Numbered from the stretch's first letter, positions 20,680 through 33,475 are shown. The stretch is 64,000 nucleotides of DNA from Gnetum montanum (GCA_015680685.1 MNCI01020783.1:4069-68068); one strand, 5' to 3'. A program made the numbers and translations. The notes: generated by a model not told the origin, from the letters alone.

Positions 20680-21569
20680 TGATAAAGTCAATTTTTGATG
20701 TCCAATGACATCGTAGCAATGATAGCATTTCAACAATGTCATTGATTCAATGTTACTCCATGTGATACATCATCATTGATACAATGTCTCAAGGTGCATG
20801 CTAGGCTATAAATACAACACTAGGTTCCTGGTCCAACAATAATTTCATTTCACTAGTAGCAAAACTCTTGTAGTTTCATTTCCAACACTTAGACTTAGTG
20901 ATTAGAAGTGTGAATGCTTGTAGTGTAGTGTGATCTAGGAAATGGAATCTTTATTCAAACATCTTGTACTTGGGCATGTGTCTTGCAATAAAGATTGAGC
21001 TAATTCATACTATTGCAACATTTTCATATTTTTCTATTTTACTTGCAATAATATTTTCCATTTTCTATCTTAATGTTTAACTTTTCCAAGTATACTTTAC
21101 TTTTACTATTGTTAGTATGCAAAATGAGTACAACTGATGTTGAGCTCTTAAGTGTAATTGTTTGGTAAGTCTAGTAGTATTATTGGTTGGCATGCTCAAT
21201 AGCATAATTTTTAGTAGCCTAGTGAAGGTTATACAAAGCCTAAGGTGTGTACAAAAAATTAGGAATAGATACTCATCTCATAGGCTAGACTAGATTCATT
21301 TATTTATTTTACTTAGACATAGAAATTATTTTCATTTTTACCATGTTTGCTAGGAGTAATGATGACCTATCAACATTAGATATCATATACCTGATGCTGA
21401 GCTAAACCATATGATTAGATTTCACTAGCTTCACATGGAAAGATAATGGACATGGACTTAAACTAATTGCTAGCATATTCACATTGTGTCATCCATAGAT
21501 TATGATTGGGTCATGCGTGAACACTCATAACTTGTATGGTTGGGTGTTGGATTACTTCACCACTCATCA
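20680..21569 (+). repeat. 5' LTR of element B
   Basis: Starts TGATAAAG and ends CTCATCA. It matches 32581-33475 along its whole length. The TATA box (TATAAATA, 20807-20814) lies 127 bp inside. A cluster of ATGACATC/AATGTCAT/GATACATCATC motifs lies upstream of the TATA. Confidence 0.9.
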
Positions 21570-21570
21570 T

Positions 21571-21588
21571 TGGTGTCGTTACTGAGGA
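21571..21588 (+). promoter_or_regulatory. Primer-binding site of B, tRNA-Asp-like
   Basis: TGGTGTCGTTACTGAGGA lies one base after the LTR. It matches 14 of 18 positions of the site complementary to the 3' end of plant tRNA-Asp (TGGCGCCGTTGCCGGGGA), typical of Athila-like Ty3 elements. The four differences are all C-to-T or G-to-A. Confidence 0.7.
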
Positions 21589-21717
21589 TGTATGAATGTA
21601 TGTTGAGTAATTGATTTCATAAATTTTGTTGTATTAGGAATCTAAAGTCAAAACTCATAATCCTTTAATAATTCTAAATAAGTAAGCACACTAAACTAAA
21701 CATCTAAAAATAACAAC

Positions 21718-24030
21718 ATGGCTTCACTAAAAGATCAATTGCCACCTACCAAGGAACCATAAAGGCACAATAATAGAATTAGTGATGAAGAAGAATAAGG
21801 GATGTCGATGCAAAAAAGAATCACATATGATCACGCTAATCCTTATCATCCAAATTTTAATTTCATCTTTCATTAGGACCAAAAAATGAGATGTAGAAAC
21901 ATACAAGGCAACGTAGTCCTACCTCCAAATTGAGTAGCACTTAACATGCTTCAAACTTCCTTAAGGGGAATGAACTTGAACTAGATCTAGGAAGGGTGCC
22001 ATGTGACTAAGCACATGAAAAAGCCCTATGAACCCACAAAGGAGCAGATGAGAAGAGATGCTACATGGAAATCAAGCATGTACATAGCAAGGGAAAGTAG
22101 GTTAACACTTCAGTTGTCTTAGAAGAACTATATGTTGATGCATTTATTATAGAAAAACTCCATCAGAAATATGAGGATCCTTCTTAAACACCTATCATTA
22201 GCCTTGAAGAACTTATCAAAGTTTAATTACATTCCACTTTAGTAGAGACACCACGAAGCGAGGTGAGTAACTCCAAGTATGAGTGGAACTCAAGGCTAAG
22301 AGTTTCTATTGAACAACATAAGAAGAAGTACCAAGATCATTGAAGGAGGACATGCCAACATTGTTCTCTACTACCTCATCTACATATTCATTATCATCAC
22401 TCTAATAGGAGGAGACAAAGGTACTGAGACCATGATAAGAAGGAAATAAGGACTCATGATCATCATGACAATTATCTGAGGTACTCTAATGAAGAAGATG
22501 AAGACTATGAACAAAGAAGATGCATGGATCATAGAGAGGATCAAGACAAATATGAACATTAAAGGGGGCACTGCTACAATAGATCTTACAAAATTGATTC
22601 TAATGATGAACCCTTGATGACAACCCATCCATGATCAATATTCAAAAAGCTATACATATACCATCTAGGCAACTAATGGATAGCTGTATCAAATAGCTTA
22701 ACATGAATAACATTACCTAATTTGAGGATATTTATAATGCTAATCCACAACACCACCTCCAAGTAGTCCATGATCCCTATGCCTTGCAAAATATTGAAGC
22801 TAATTGGCAGAAATTAAATTTGTTCCAACAAATACTTGTGAAAGAAGTTGAGAGTTGGTACAAACCACTAGAAAAAGAATCAATTAAGAGATGAAGTACC
22901 ATGCTTGAAATCTTCAATTACAAATATTAAAGTAATTCATGGATGTCCAATCTAAGGAAAACAATCCAAAGATGGAAGTAAGGGATCCATGAATCCCTTG
23001 ATGTAGCAATGGATAGGTATTACTCACTATTGCACAAATGCCTAGGCCATGGATTCTCTAAACAGAAATAGCTAAAAAACATTGTTGATAGGTTATGGAA
23101 TAGGACCAAGGATACCCTTAGGGTTTATGCCCAAGGCTAATTATCCAAAACGACTACCCATCAAGTACAAATATTGATTGGCTAAGTGGAGAAGAAGGAA
23201 GGAGAATTAAGAAAAAGAGAATCAGTAGAAGAGTATAACAGAGATCCATTTATTAGAAAAAGGGATACAAGAGTTTTTGAAACAAAGGAAGAAGAGACCT
23301 TAAATTAGAAAATTCAAAAGAAAACTCTACCAATCCAAAAATCTATCATCAATTTAGCAACACAATAGTGAAAATGTGTGACTCAATTGATGAGAGATGT
23401 ATAACAACCTTAAAGATTGTGAAGGAATGAATAGAACAAGCCTTTGAAAAATGAAATGATAAGAAAATGAAGAGAGATTTTTGATGAAAGGGCAAAGTAG
23501 CTTCAATTGTTAAGTGTTGTATTCCAATATGTACATTTGAAGGGATGTTGTCCAGTAATGACACACTTATAAGAAATGGACACATATGAACTTAACCTAA
23601 GTTTTATCAAGAGATAGATGTCCAAAATATCTCTCTTGCTAATGTTGTTGTTCAAACTCCCCAATACTATCCAACTAAGTACCATAGACCAACACTGCCA
23701 AGGATAGATCCAAACTTGTATATGCATCCATTAGTAGCTAGTTCTTCAAACCAACATCCAAATCCTTTAGCACTACTTCCACCTCCTATCATGGATGGGG
23801 AACTACCATCTCAACTATAATAGAAAAATGCAACAAGGATGGTTAGCATGCAAGAGGAGGTAATCACATGTGAACCACAACCTAGAAAACAACCATTCTT
23901 CCAAACAAGTCTTCAAAAGTTTTGATAGATGGAAACCACATCTACTTCCATTCCATCTTCATCTAATGTTCCTAAACAAAACAAGCATCCATCTTCATAA
24001 ACTTCAAATATTATGATTGTAATGATGATG
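21718..24030 (+). pseudogene. gag: Element B gag
   Basis: ATG at 21718 (MASLKDQ) aligns with MASSHKI at 58663 in element D. The capsid core around 22780-23100 shows the Retrotrans_gag pattern: LQNIEANWQKL, ESWYKPLEKE, then RSTMLEIFNYKY, RWKYGIHE and YYSLLHKCLGHGF. A KRESVEEYNRDP segment follows near 23215, as in D. Stops replace mainly Gln and Trp codons. A Pro/Gln-rich tail follows to about 24000. No standard CCHC knuckle is visible. Confidence 0.8.
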
Positions 24031-24059
24031 AAAATAATCACTCATTGGATAAAGGTAGG

Positions 24060-24620
24060 AGCACATCCAAAAAAGTGAACTGATCCAGGAAGTCCCTTAG
24101 TTTACCTTCAAGCAATAGGGCAGAAACTATGCAAGAGTCTACTTGATTCTAGTTTATGGATGAACCTAATCTCACAAGACATGTATCAAGACTAGAATGT
24201 ACCACTATTAAAGAAAAGAAACATACGGTTAGAGCGTGTGCACAAATGGATGACCACTCCACTAGGACAAGTGGATGATGTGATCACCACATTAGTGACT
24301 AGTCATACCTTATAGATTTTATAGTAATTCATGTCAATAAAAATAATTGAGAATTCCCAATCATCATGGAAGAACTTAGCTTAGAATTGTTTATGCTAAG
24401 CTTGGTATATGAGACTTGTCCTTGGAAATCTTCAAGGAAGATGAAGCGAGTATCATATAAAGATGTAGAGTTTCATGTGTCACATACAGTAATAATGGGT
24501 GCCCTTGTGTGCAAAGGATATGGGCCATCAAATAGAAAAATACCAAGACATGCAACGAATCTATAGAGGAGATATGTGTGCAAAAGTTCTTGTATGCAAC
24601 AACCACACATCAAAAGGGCC
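24060..24620 (+). pseudogene. pol: Element B protease region
   Basis: Alignment with element D places the retroviral-type aspartic protease here. KSLLDSSLWMNLISQDMY near 24130-24185 corresponds to LLDLGSRVNLISQKMY in D. The catalytic triplet, DLG in D, reads DSS here, so even apart from stops the enzyme would be inactive. A VDDVITTLV-like segment near 24270 matches VKDVITTVC in D. The reading frame breaks after that. Confidence 0.65.
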
Positions 24621-25050
24621 TCTAGTGCTTGATCATCGATGAAGAAACTAAATTTAATAAGTACATGGAATCATTAAATTAAATTATTAATACCAACATT
24701 GAAGAAGCTAATAAGATAGATCAATTAAGGAGAAGACACTCCTATGCACAATTAAGTTAAGAAGAAGAAATATACTGGGGACAATTAGAGATACTAGATA
24801 TTATGGAGTCAAAACCATTAGAATTAAAGGGCCTACTAGCAACATTAGAATATGCCTTCTTGAATAATAAGAAGTTTGTAATAATCAACACTAACTTAAA
24901 GGAGGAACAAAAGAAAAAGTTACTAGAAGTAGTTAATAGATGATGCATAGCATCTACATGGTCTTACAATGAGATCATGGGATTTAATTCTAAGAATTTG
25001 TTAACATCGAATCTATACTAATCCCACAATAAAACCACAATACCAACACC
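24621..25050 (+). other. Element B protease to reverse transcriptase linker
   Basis: Decayed coding sequence. A LKGLLATLEYAFLNN-like block near 24825-24870 is the stretch that precedes reverse transcriptase in Tat/Athila-type pol. No separate gene is seen. Confidence 0.5.
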
Positions 25051-26290
25051 AAAGAAGGCTGAATATTAAACTAAAAGAAGTAGTCAAGTAGGAGTTAGAG
25101 AAATTACTAAAGGTAGGATTCATCTATTCTATTACGAATAGTGAATGGGTTAGTCCTTTAATGATTGTTCCAAGGAAGAGAGGCAAATGGTGAGTCTACA
25201 TTGATTTCTGAATGTTGAATGTTGCTATATTCAAGGATCACTTCCCTCTACCATTTGTTAACTAGGTAATATATACTATCGCAAGACATGAGTATAGTGA
25301 ATATAATCAGATCTGCATTGCACTTGAATAGTAGGAGAAAATGATGTTCACTAGTCCATGGGAAATGTTTTCCTATAGGTAAATGCCTTTTGGTCTTTGT
25401 GATGTGCCAGCCAGCTTCCAAATATTAGTACTAAGAATCTTCTAGAAATAGATTAGAAATAGCATTGAGGTATTCATGGATGATTTTTCAACATATGGCC
25501 TAGGCTTCAAACAAGCACTAGAATAGTTGAAGCAATTACTAAAAAGATGTATAGAAACCAATCTCAAGATCAATTTGCAGAAAATCCAACTCAAGGTCTA
25601 GGATGGTATAATGTTGGAACACAAAATCTCTCAAAAAGGTATTGAAGTAGATCCTAATAAAATTTGGATCATATTGAATATCATCCAAAGGATACAGATA
25701 GTCCAGTATGTTAGATCATTTTTGGACCATACAAGATGTTACTAAAGATTTATTGAAAACCTTTCAAAAATAGAAAAATTGGTAATGGAACTAACTAAGA
25801 AGGATGCATCTTTTGAATAGAAAAATTCATGTGAAAAGACATTTGAAACTCTAATATCGAAACTAATCTAGAAACCATTCCTTCAAGCTTTAGATTGGTT
25901 GGAGCCTTTTTACATTATGACATATGCTTCCAATTATGCACTTGGAGTAGTACTGACATAGGTATATGATTACAAAAGACCTTATTATATACACTATGCT
26001 AGCAAAAGAATCACTATGGCACAACTAAACTACATCACAATAGAAAAGGAGTTGATGATCATGGTGTATGCATATGAGAAGTTCAAACATCATGTGCTTC
26101 GATATCAAATTTATGTCAATACTAATCACAATGACATCTAATTTCTCATGAATAAACTAGCAATTATTCCTAGGGTGATTAGATGGCTCATTATATTGCA
26201 AGAATTTGACATCACAATGATCAATAAAATGGACATAGAAATATGGTAACTAATCATCTATCAAGGCTAAAGGGGGATGCCTAGTTTTAA
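25051..26290 (+). pseudogene. pol: Element B reverse transcriptase and RNase H
   Basis: Reverse transcriptase blocks run in order: EWVSPLMIVPRKRGKW (25145), VYIDF, KDHFPLPF, MPFGLCDVPASFQ (about 25383) and the active site FMDDFSTYG (25472-25498, both Asp kept). RNase H follows: FYIMTYASNYALGVVL near 25910 (the usual CDAS reads TYAS, so the first catalytic Asp is lost), then ASKRITMAQLNY, EKELMIMVYAYEKFKHH and FDITMINK. About one stop occurs every 30-40 codons, mostly at former Gln, Trp or Arg positions. Confidence 0.85.
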
Positions 26291-26459
26291 GAAAAACCTT
26301 TATCTAACTAGTTCCCTAATGAAAACATGTTTATCAAAACAACGAAGGCTATAAATTTGACAAGAAATGCATGGACGGTAAAATATTTGATCTATCTATC
26401 AACACAATAGCTTCCTGCTGAATGGAATAAGAAACAAAAAAGAAAAATTTCTTCATAGA

Positions 26460-27600
26460 GCAAAAAGATATATGAAAATAAATGGTAGTTTGTACAAGAT
26501 TTGTGCAAATGGACTAGTCATATGGTATGTGCCAAAGTGCAAGAAAAAAAGAGTCTTACAAGATGCCCATGAAGTCCTATGTGGTGGCCACTATGCAAGG
26601 CATAGAACGACAGTCAAAATAATGATGGTAGGATACTTTTGGCCTCGCTTGTTTAAAGATGTTCATAATTTTATGTAATCTTGTGAGTGATGCCAAAGAG
26701 ATGGAGGAATTACAACCACATATGAAGGGTCACAATAATGGATATAGCTACTTGAGCCATTCAATATATGGGAAATTGATTTCATGGGATCTATAATGCT
26801 GATGTTGAATGGAAAAGCATACATAATTGTGACTATGAATTATTGTATAAAGTGGGTAGAGGTGGCAATAGTTAGAGACTTCATAACCAAGACAATTGCT
26901 AAGTTCTTCCAATAGCAAGTGGTGAATTGATTTGGAGTACCAAGAATACTTATAGTAGATAACAAGACTCACTTCACTAGTGCTACATTTAAAAAGCTCA
27001 TGCAACAACTTGGGGTGAATCCTAAGTTAACAATAACATATCATCCCCAAGAAAATGGTTAAGCCAAAGTAACTAACCAAGAGATTACTAGGATACTCAC
27101 CAAGATATTTAGTAGGTTTAGAAAACATTGGAGCACTAAAATAAGTGGCACTCTATGGGCCTATAGTGCATTCTAGAAATTACCTATAGGATACTCAACA
27201 TGTGAGTTAGTTTATGAAAAGCTACCAATGCTCCCAATCTAGGAAAATCTCCATACTCTAGCTACAATCAATTAACTTAACCTTGATTTGAGTTTAACCC
27301 AACAAGAATGCCTCATGAATCTAAACCTCTTAGACAAAAACAAGCTTGTAGAACTCATGAGTAATGAAGTCCATATGCATTACTCCAAACTTAGGCATGA
27401 TACATGGATAAGGCAAGTGACTATACAACTAGGTGATAAGGTCTTTTACTATAATCCTAACCATTTACCCTAAAAAGCCAAATTTCAGACACTTTGGATG
27501 GGACCATACCTTTTTCAACTCACTTATCCATCAGGCACCTTACATATCTATCATCCATCTTGTTCACAGAAGCTCATTCTAGCTAACATCCAATAAGTCA
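26460..27600 (+). pseudogene. pol: Element B integrase
   Basis: A zinc-binding HHCC domain (HEVLCGGHYARHRT ... SCExCQ, 26570-26700) is followed by the core. IDFMGSI (about 26773) and IVDNKTHF (about 26955) keep the first two Asp. The third motif reads NGxAKVTNQE (about 27057), with Lys where the catalytic Glu belongs. The C-terminal part has KVFYYNPNHLP and a GPYLFQLTYPSGTL-like end near 27510. Only one 68-codon piece (26472-26678) and one 61-codon piece (27288-27473) are free of stops. Confidence 0.85.
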
Positions 27601-29858
27601 AATTCTACTATGAATATCCCAAGGAATCTACCCAACCTACCCAATAGCCTTCTACCTATTCTCTCTTTTGTATAACTAATCCTAACAATAATTGTGGTGG
27701 TGTCCATCTGGACCCATAGGTACTTTTCTGAATTTTTCACTTTCTCACATTTCTTGATATATTTTTCTATTCTTTTATACTTTTAAATTTCTTAATAATT
27801 TCTCAATTCTTTAACATTTTTCCATTCTTACTAGTTTTTCATTCTTTTCATCTTTTTGTTTTTTTACCATTTTTTACAATTTTCCTATCTTTTTTAAAAT
27901 TTACTTATGCATATTTTTAAAATCACACTAAAACACCAATAATAAGACAAGATGTAATTGAAAATAAGGTGAAGATCTCTTCATGTTATCAAATCATAAG
28001 AAACTAATTATTTAAATAGTGAGGCCACAACATCCATCCATCCATTCCAATAATAAGAGGTTCTTACCATGGCCATAATGATATTCTTTCTCATCATAAA
28101 ACTAAGAATAAACTTGTGATCATTATCCAAAGATAAAAAAGTAAAAACCCAAGTAAAAATATGAATGGTGTGACATCAAGGGGATTTCTGAAATCTCTTA
28201 CACCACTATTTTCTATTCTCTCATGTTGCCAAGGTTGTAATTATATCCTTGTAAATCTAACGAAAGATTGGACTAAGAGTACAATAAGTGCTACGTTATC
28301 ATCTCACTAGAAATACATGTTATCCATGCCTTAAGGTAGTCCTCTGGTAAGGCTAATGAAGATAAAATTAAAACTCATTTACAAAATAAATTTTTGGGGG
28401 TTCCATGTTACCCATGCATGAAGGTAGATGGCTTCTCAAGAATTTTAAAAATATAATAAGGTGCCATGAATAAACTTCTTCCTTAGACAAAATACTAAGA
28501 GATGATACACTTTGGAAATATGATAGTCTTAGGATGGTGAATCTGAGAGGTGAAATGATGTGATGTCATTGGGAAATTGTCTAAAATTTTTTTGGAACTT
28601 AGACAGAAAGGCTAACGATTTCATTAGCAACCAACAAAACACAAGAATTCATTATGCCTCTGGTAAGACCCCTAACATCCTAATTTTAGGAATCCCTTCT
28701 ATAACCCATTCCACCTCACTATATAATAAATCATAACTTATGATTTCTTGTGGTATAGTGAATTTTTTCCAATGTGATGATACTAATGTGTGTGTTTTGT
28801 TAGATAGGTATGCATTACTTTTAACTCCTTGAGTGTCTATGGACACTTTTAGATGTGGTTATACAAGGGTACTAAGGTCTAGAGCCTACTATGGGAAGGA
28901 CCCACTATATAGCCATTGTATCTTATACTTGGCAAGGAATTCCACATCATCTTCTACCTTCTAGAATAATGAATAACTCAATAAAAATTCCCTAATCATC
29001 TTGAACTCCAATTGGATAATAAAACTTCATAACCCATTTCTTGTCCATTCAAAATATTTCATAAAATTTCATAGCTTGAGATTCTTTCTTAATGAACTCT
29101 AGATATCTATTGTTTGCAACTGGAGCATCCTATCTACTCCAAGACCCTTTAGAATAACTTATTATCTTCCTACCACACAGATTGATTGATTTTTTCATCA
29201 AAAATTTTTAAAAAAATTTCGGAACATTGTTTATACAAGCTATGAGGCCCTCATACATCAATTACTCAATGTCATATCGATGATGTCACGCAACAAAAAT
29301 TCTATAGTGGTGGGGAGTTAGAAAAACTTTCTATTTGCATAAGTTGCTATAGAAGGATCTTTTTTCATTTTCTTCTTCAGAGCTCTAATCTCCTAGTTTT
29401 CCAAAGTCATAACTTGCATCCTATAGCTTTGATTTTCATAATTTTCAAATCTATTTGATCATGGAGCAATCATCTTAGTTGAGGATGGATGTAATCAAGG
29501 TGATTAAGGAAAATATAAGCCAATTTTTTCAAAAATTTGACCAACTCTATAGGATAGTTTTCAAAGGTAAGTGAGATAGCATATGAATAAAGCTTAATTT
29601 AATTAAGCCAAATCATTAATAAAGTTTCCTAATAATCCATTTTGATATATTCTAGGATAGTATGAGCTAAAATGATATTAATTGTGGGAAATTATTAAGT
29701 ATAAGAAATCACATCTAAAGGGTTTTATTTGAAAAATTTCCTAACCCTACAATCTTACAATAATAAATGGTTGATCTAATAAAAGGTATGAGCAAGGTAA
29801 ACATTTATTTAAAACCAATATGAATATTTGACTAATTTTAAACATTTATTAATTGTAG
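27601..29858 (+). other. Element B spacer between pol and ORF3
   Basis: Non-coding, T-rich at 27720-27910. Landmarks are shared with C (minus) and D. A CCATCCATCCATTC motif near 28030 matches 53460-53475 in C. A GGAAGGACCCACT stretch near 28895 matches 52585-52600 in C and 62878-62891 in D. A U3-like block lies near 29240-29310. The conserved landmarks suggest a functional untranslated region rather than random filler. Confidence 0.55.
29240..29310 (+). promoter_or_regulatory. Internal U3-like block, element B (degenerate)
   Basis: ATACATCAATTACTCAATG, ATATCGATGATGTCACG and AATTCTATAGTGG follow each other as in the B LTR, where CAATGTCATTG, GATACATCATC and a TATA box occur. It occupies the same position as the clearer blocks in C and E. 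The match is weak and on its own would not be convincing. Confidence 0.3.
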
Positions 29859-32350
29859 ATGATCCCAAAAAGAAGAGCACAAGAAGAACTTCAACCACTA
29901 GGTAGCAAAAGTCTAAGAGGCCAAGGAAGAGGCTACACTAGCAATCAAAGCCCAAAAGTAAAGAAGCAGGAAGCACAATCATTTAGCATTAATCAATAGA
30001 TACCTACTATTAAGCAGGCTACCCAAGCTAAAGTTGAGTTCCCACAAACATAAGAAGAAGGAAAACTTATTATGATGTCACTTGAATGCCTAGAGGCTAT
30101 TCAAGATAAATCCACCATGTCAACTATAATTGTGGAGCTAAAATTTGATCTATTCATGGAGTTTTCCTTGGATTTTATTAAAACGCAACTCCAATCATCT
30201 CTCTCGTGGCCCACATTGACAACAAGTGGGTAGTGGTACCTAGGAGAGACTTTAAAATTTTGGAAAAATAGACAAGTAGATACAACCATTAAGATTGAAG
30301 GAATTTTTGTACCTTATACAATTGAGGTAATAGTTAAGGCTCTTTATCTACCCAATGAAGGGGCCCTTATCACACAAATCTCAATAATATTTGATATTGT
30401 TGCAAAGAGATTGTGGTTGCATAGAGCCTATGGCATAGAGGATAATGAATATAGTAAACTAACTATATATGGGAGAATTTATTTTAAGATTGGCACTTAT
30501 CATCTATTCCTAATAGAGACTAAATAGAATATCCATGTATGTAGCAAGAGGAAGTGTTATTTTGATGGAAAAATTTAATGCCAACCTTGTACACCTCTAC
30601 TTCCTTGAAATTTAGCAACAATTCAAAGAGAATAAGGTGGAGGGAATTTACACTAACATTCCCCTACCTAATTTAGAAATTATGTAAATAGGTAGGCACC
30701 TCAAGCTACACCAATGATGTTCTAAGGAAAGCTTAATGTGCCTCCTTTACTCTGATGTCCAACCAAATGTCGCCAAAGAAGGACCAAGTTGAGAAATAAG
30801 TAGGTGCTAAGGGAGCAACTAGTTCAATTGCTATTGAAACTATAAAAACCACTATTCAAGAGCACCAACTAGGACCTTGTATCCAACAACCCATTGATTA
30901 ATAGTAGCAATAGCAAGTTCCACCACTACCGCCACAAGATTATTGACCATCAATGAGTCATATGCAGCAAATTGTAAATATTGTTTGTTGGGGGATATGT
31001 GAAGGAGCCAATCTATATAAGGTGATTGATGATGCAACTAGGCCAACAATATTAACTAATGCTGCTAGTGACCAAATTTCACTATTGTAAGAAAAAGGGG
31101 GAGAATTGTCACAATAGATCTTAGGGAATGTTGCAACATAAAAGTGCAATTTGATCTCATAACCATAAAAGATAAACTAGTAATGACATAAACAAGGGAA
31201 GAGAATGTAGAAAATGAGGTCCACAAATTACTAGAAGAGCTCGAAACCCTGAGAGCAAAGAGGAAAGATTCCACTCAGTTTGTGAAGCCTAACTACCTGG
31301 ATTAGTTCAAAACTAAACATATCAACTACCTAATAGGTCACAATATGAGAATGGAGAAAGAAAAGAAGAAAGTAGTGTGGGATGTCTCGATGAATGAAGC
31401 CCAAAAGTAAGCATACACCAAGGCACTCATTGCAATTCAGGAAGAAAATAAGTAACTCGCTACAAAAAATGCTAGGTTGAGCAATCTAGAAAAGCAAGAA
31501 AACATTCTTTAAGAGTGCATCCATCAAGTTAGGAGAATAACTAATGAGCTTCAAGCAAGATATGAGTCATCTTGCATGAGAAAATAGAATTCTCTTAATT
31601 AAGGAGATATGCTCAATAACAAAAAAATCAGCCATAGAAATAAGTGTGTGGCAAAATAAAGGAAAAAAGCATGAAAGGTTCAAATAACACTTCCATGATC
31701 AAGTGGGAATGTATAAACAAATTAATGACAAAGAAATCTAGATGGATAAAGTCCAAGTTAACTTCATATCAATGTAGAATCCATAGTAGTAGCCTATCTT
31801 GGATAAAATGGCTCATGTTCACCAAGTAGAGATCAAGAATAAAGAATTTTCAAAAGAAGATCTAATAGAATACATGGGGTTAGGAAACATGTGGTATGAT
31901 AACATGGCTATGTTGATAGTAGGTAGGCCCAAAAATGAACTTGAATAGTAGGTAGCAATAATATATGCCTTGTACAAGAAAGAGTTTGGGATAGAAAAGA
32001 TTCTCTATAGAAATTACACATGGTAAACTCTAACTTAAAATTAGTAAATGTAGGATACTAGGGTCAAAATGATGTTATAGAAAACCTAGCTAGAAGAATG
32101 TTTGACTATCAAGAATCATGAACAAAGTCCAAGGCATTTGATGAGGAACGAAGGTAGTTTGTAGCATGGTACATGAAAGAAAATAAGATTTTTCCACAAC
32201 TGGCATATTCATGGGATGTACCAGCTCCATCACACATTGCTCAATCAACATGGATGGTACATGATCTATGAATGGAGGAGGAGAAACTTTAGGTACTCCT
32301 ATATAAATACAAATTTTAGAAGCCTAACTACAAAGGGAAGTAGGTAATGG
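29859..32350 (+). pseudogene. Element B third ORF (ORF3), full length, decayed
   Basis: ATG 29859-29861 directly follows AATTGTAG, a splice-acceptor-like end. The N-terminus is basic (MIPKRRAQEE). The first domain (about 30080-30720) matches C and E: STMSTIIVELKFDLF, WYLGETLKFWKN, IKIEGIFVPYTIEVI and KALYLPN. A PPLPPQDY linker and SMSHMQQIVNIV lie near 30915-30985. Coiled-coil-like sequence with KKHERFK and DQVGMYKQI follows (31660-31720). A YDNMAMLIVGRP block lies near 31897, and the end signature FPQLAYSWDV...SHIA...WM lies at 32195-32255. It has no signal peptide or membrane helix. Product unknown. The frame has many stops. Confidence 0.7.
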
Positions 32351-32567
32351 AAGAGTAACCACTACTGGGCACCACTTAAGCTACATCAAGTTATCTCAAA
32401 TTTTTGTTTTATGATGTTTTGTTGTTTTGTTACACAATGTGTCTAAATTTTGTAACACATCACTATGGAATTCAAAGTCTTATAAATAATGTCATGTTAA
32501 ATCTACCTCCCAAATTTTGTAAGGGACTCTATAGTCATTTTTTTACCTTAAGAACAAGTTTCCAGTC

Positions 32568-32580
32568 AGTCATGGGGGTA
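32568..32580 (+). promoter_or_regulatory. 3' polypurine tract of element B
   Basis: AGTCATGGGGGTA abuts the LTR start TGATAAAG. Element D shares it exactly over CATGGGGGTA. Confidence 0.8.
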
Positions 32581-33475
32581 TGATAAAGTCAATTTTTGAA
32601 GTCCAATGACATCATAACAATGACATCGTAGCAATGATGTCATTGCTCCAATGTTCCTTCATGTGATACGTCATTATTGATCTGATGTTTCGAGGTGTAT
32701 GCTAGCCTATAAATATAGCATGTAGTCACATGGTCCAATAACAATTTCATTCCAATAGTAGTAGAACTCTTGCAGTTTCATTTCATGCAATTAGACTTAG
32801 TGATTAGAAGTGTGAATGCCTGCAGTGTAGTGTGATCTAGTAAATAGTGTCTTCATTCAAACATCCTATACTTGAGCACAAGTATGACTAGCAATAAAGA
32901 TTGAGCTATTTCATACTACTATTGCATTCTCCAAGTTTCAAGATTTACTTACAATAATATTTTCTATTTTCTAGCTTCATGTTTTACTTTTTGAAGTACA
33001 CTTTACTTTTACTATTGTCAGTATGTAGAATGAGTATGATTGATTTCGAGAACTTAAGTTTAATCATTTGGTAAGCCCAATAGTGTTAGTACTTGGTATG
33101 CCCAATAGCGTAATGCTTGGTACCCTAGTCATGGTTATATGAAGCCCAAGGTGTATACAAAAAATCAAGAATAGATACTCATCTCATAGGCTAGACTAGA
33201 CTCGTTTATTTGTTTTACTTAAACTTAGAAATTATTTCCATTTTTACCATGTTTGCTAGGAGTAATGATGGCCTACCAACATTAGATATCAAATACCTCA
33301 TGGTCAGATAAACCATATGATTAGATTTCACAAGCTCCATGTGGGAAGATAATGGTCATAGACATAAACCAATTAATAACATATTCCTAATGCCTCATCC
33401 ACAGATTACAATTGAGTCACTCAAGGACACTCATGACTTGTATGGTTGGGTGCTAGATTCCTCCATTGCTCATCA
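32581..33475 (+). repeat. 3' LTR of element B
   Basis: The 895-bp segment starts TGATAAAG, ends CTCATCA and matches the 5' LTR throughout with scattered substitutions. TATAAATA lies at 32708-32715, again 127 bp from the start. The degenerate target duplication follows at 33476. Confidence 0.9.

Larger units (their letters stand above)
20680..33475 (+). mobile_element. Element B: full-length Ty3 (Tat/Athila-like) retrotransposon with third ORF
   Basis: A 12.8-kb element with two LTRs of about 890 bp, a tRNA-Asp-like primer site, gag, protease, reverse transcriptase/RNase H and integrase. A 2.3-kb spacer and a 2.5-kb ORF3 come before the polypurine tract. It interrupts Copia H: the flanks on both sides match consecutive parts of the uninterrupted Copia copy (about 4575). 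Every ORF carries many stops, so it is dead. It is the reference layout for the family that includes A, C, D and E. Confidence 0.9.

Noticed and set aside
29859-32350. ORF3 as an envelope gene
   Set aside because: Position fits, but none of the copies shows a signal peptide, fusion-like segment or transmembrane helix. The protein is basic, proline-rich and coiled-coil-like.
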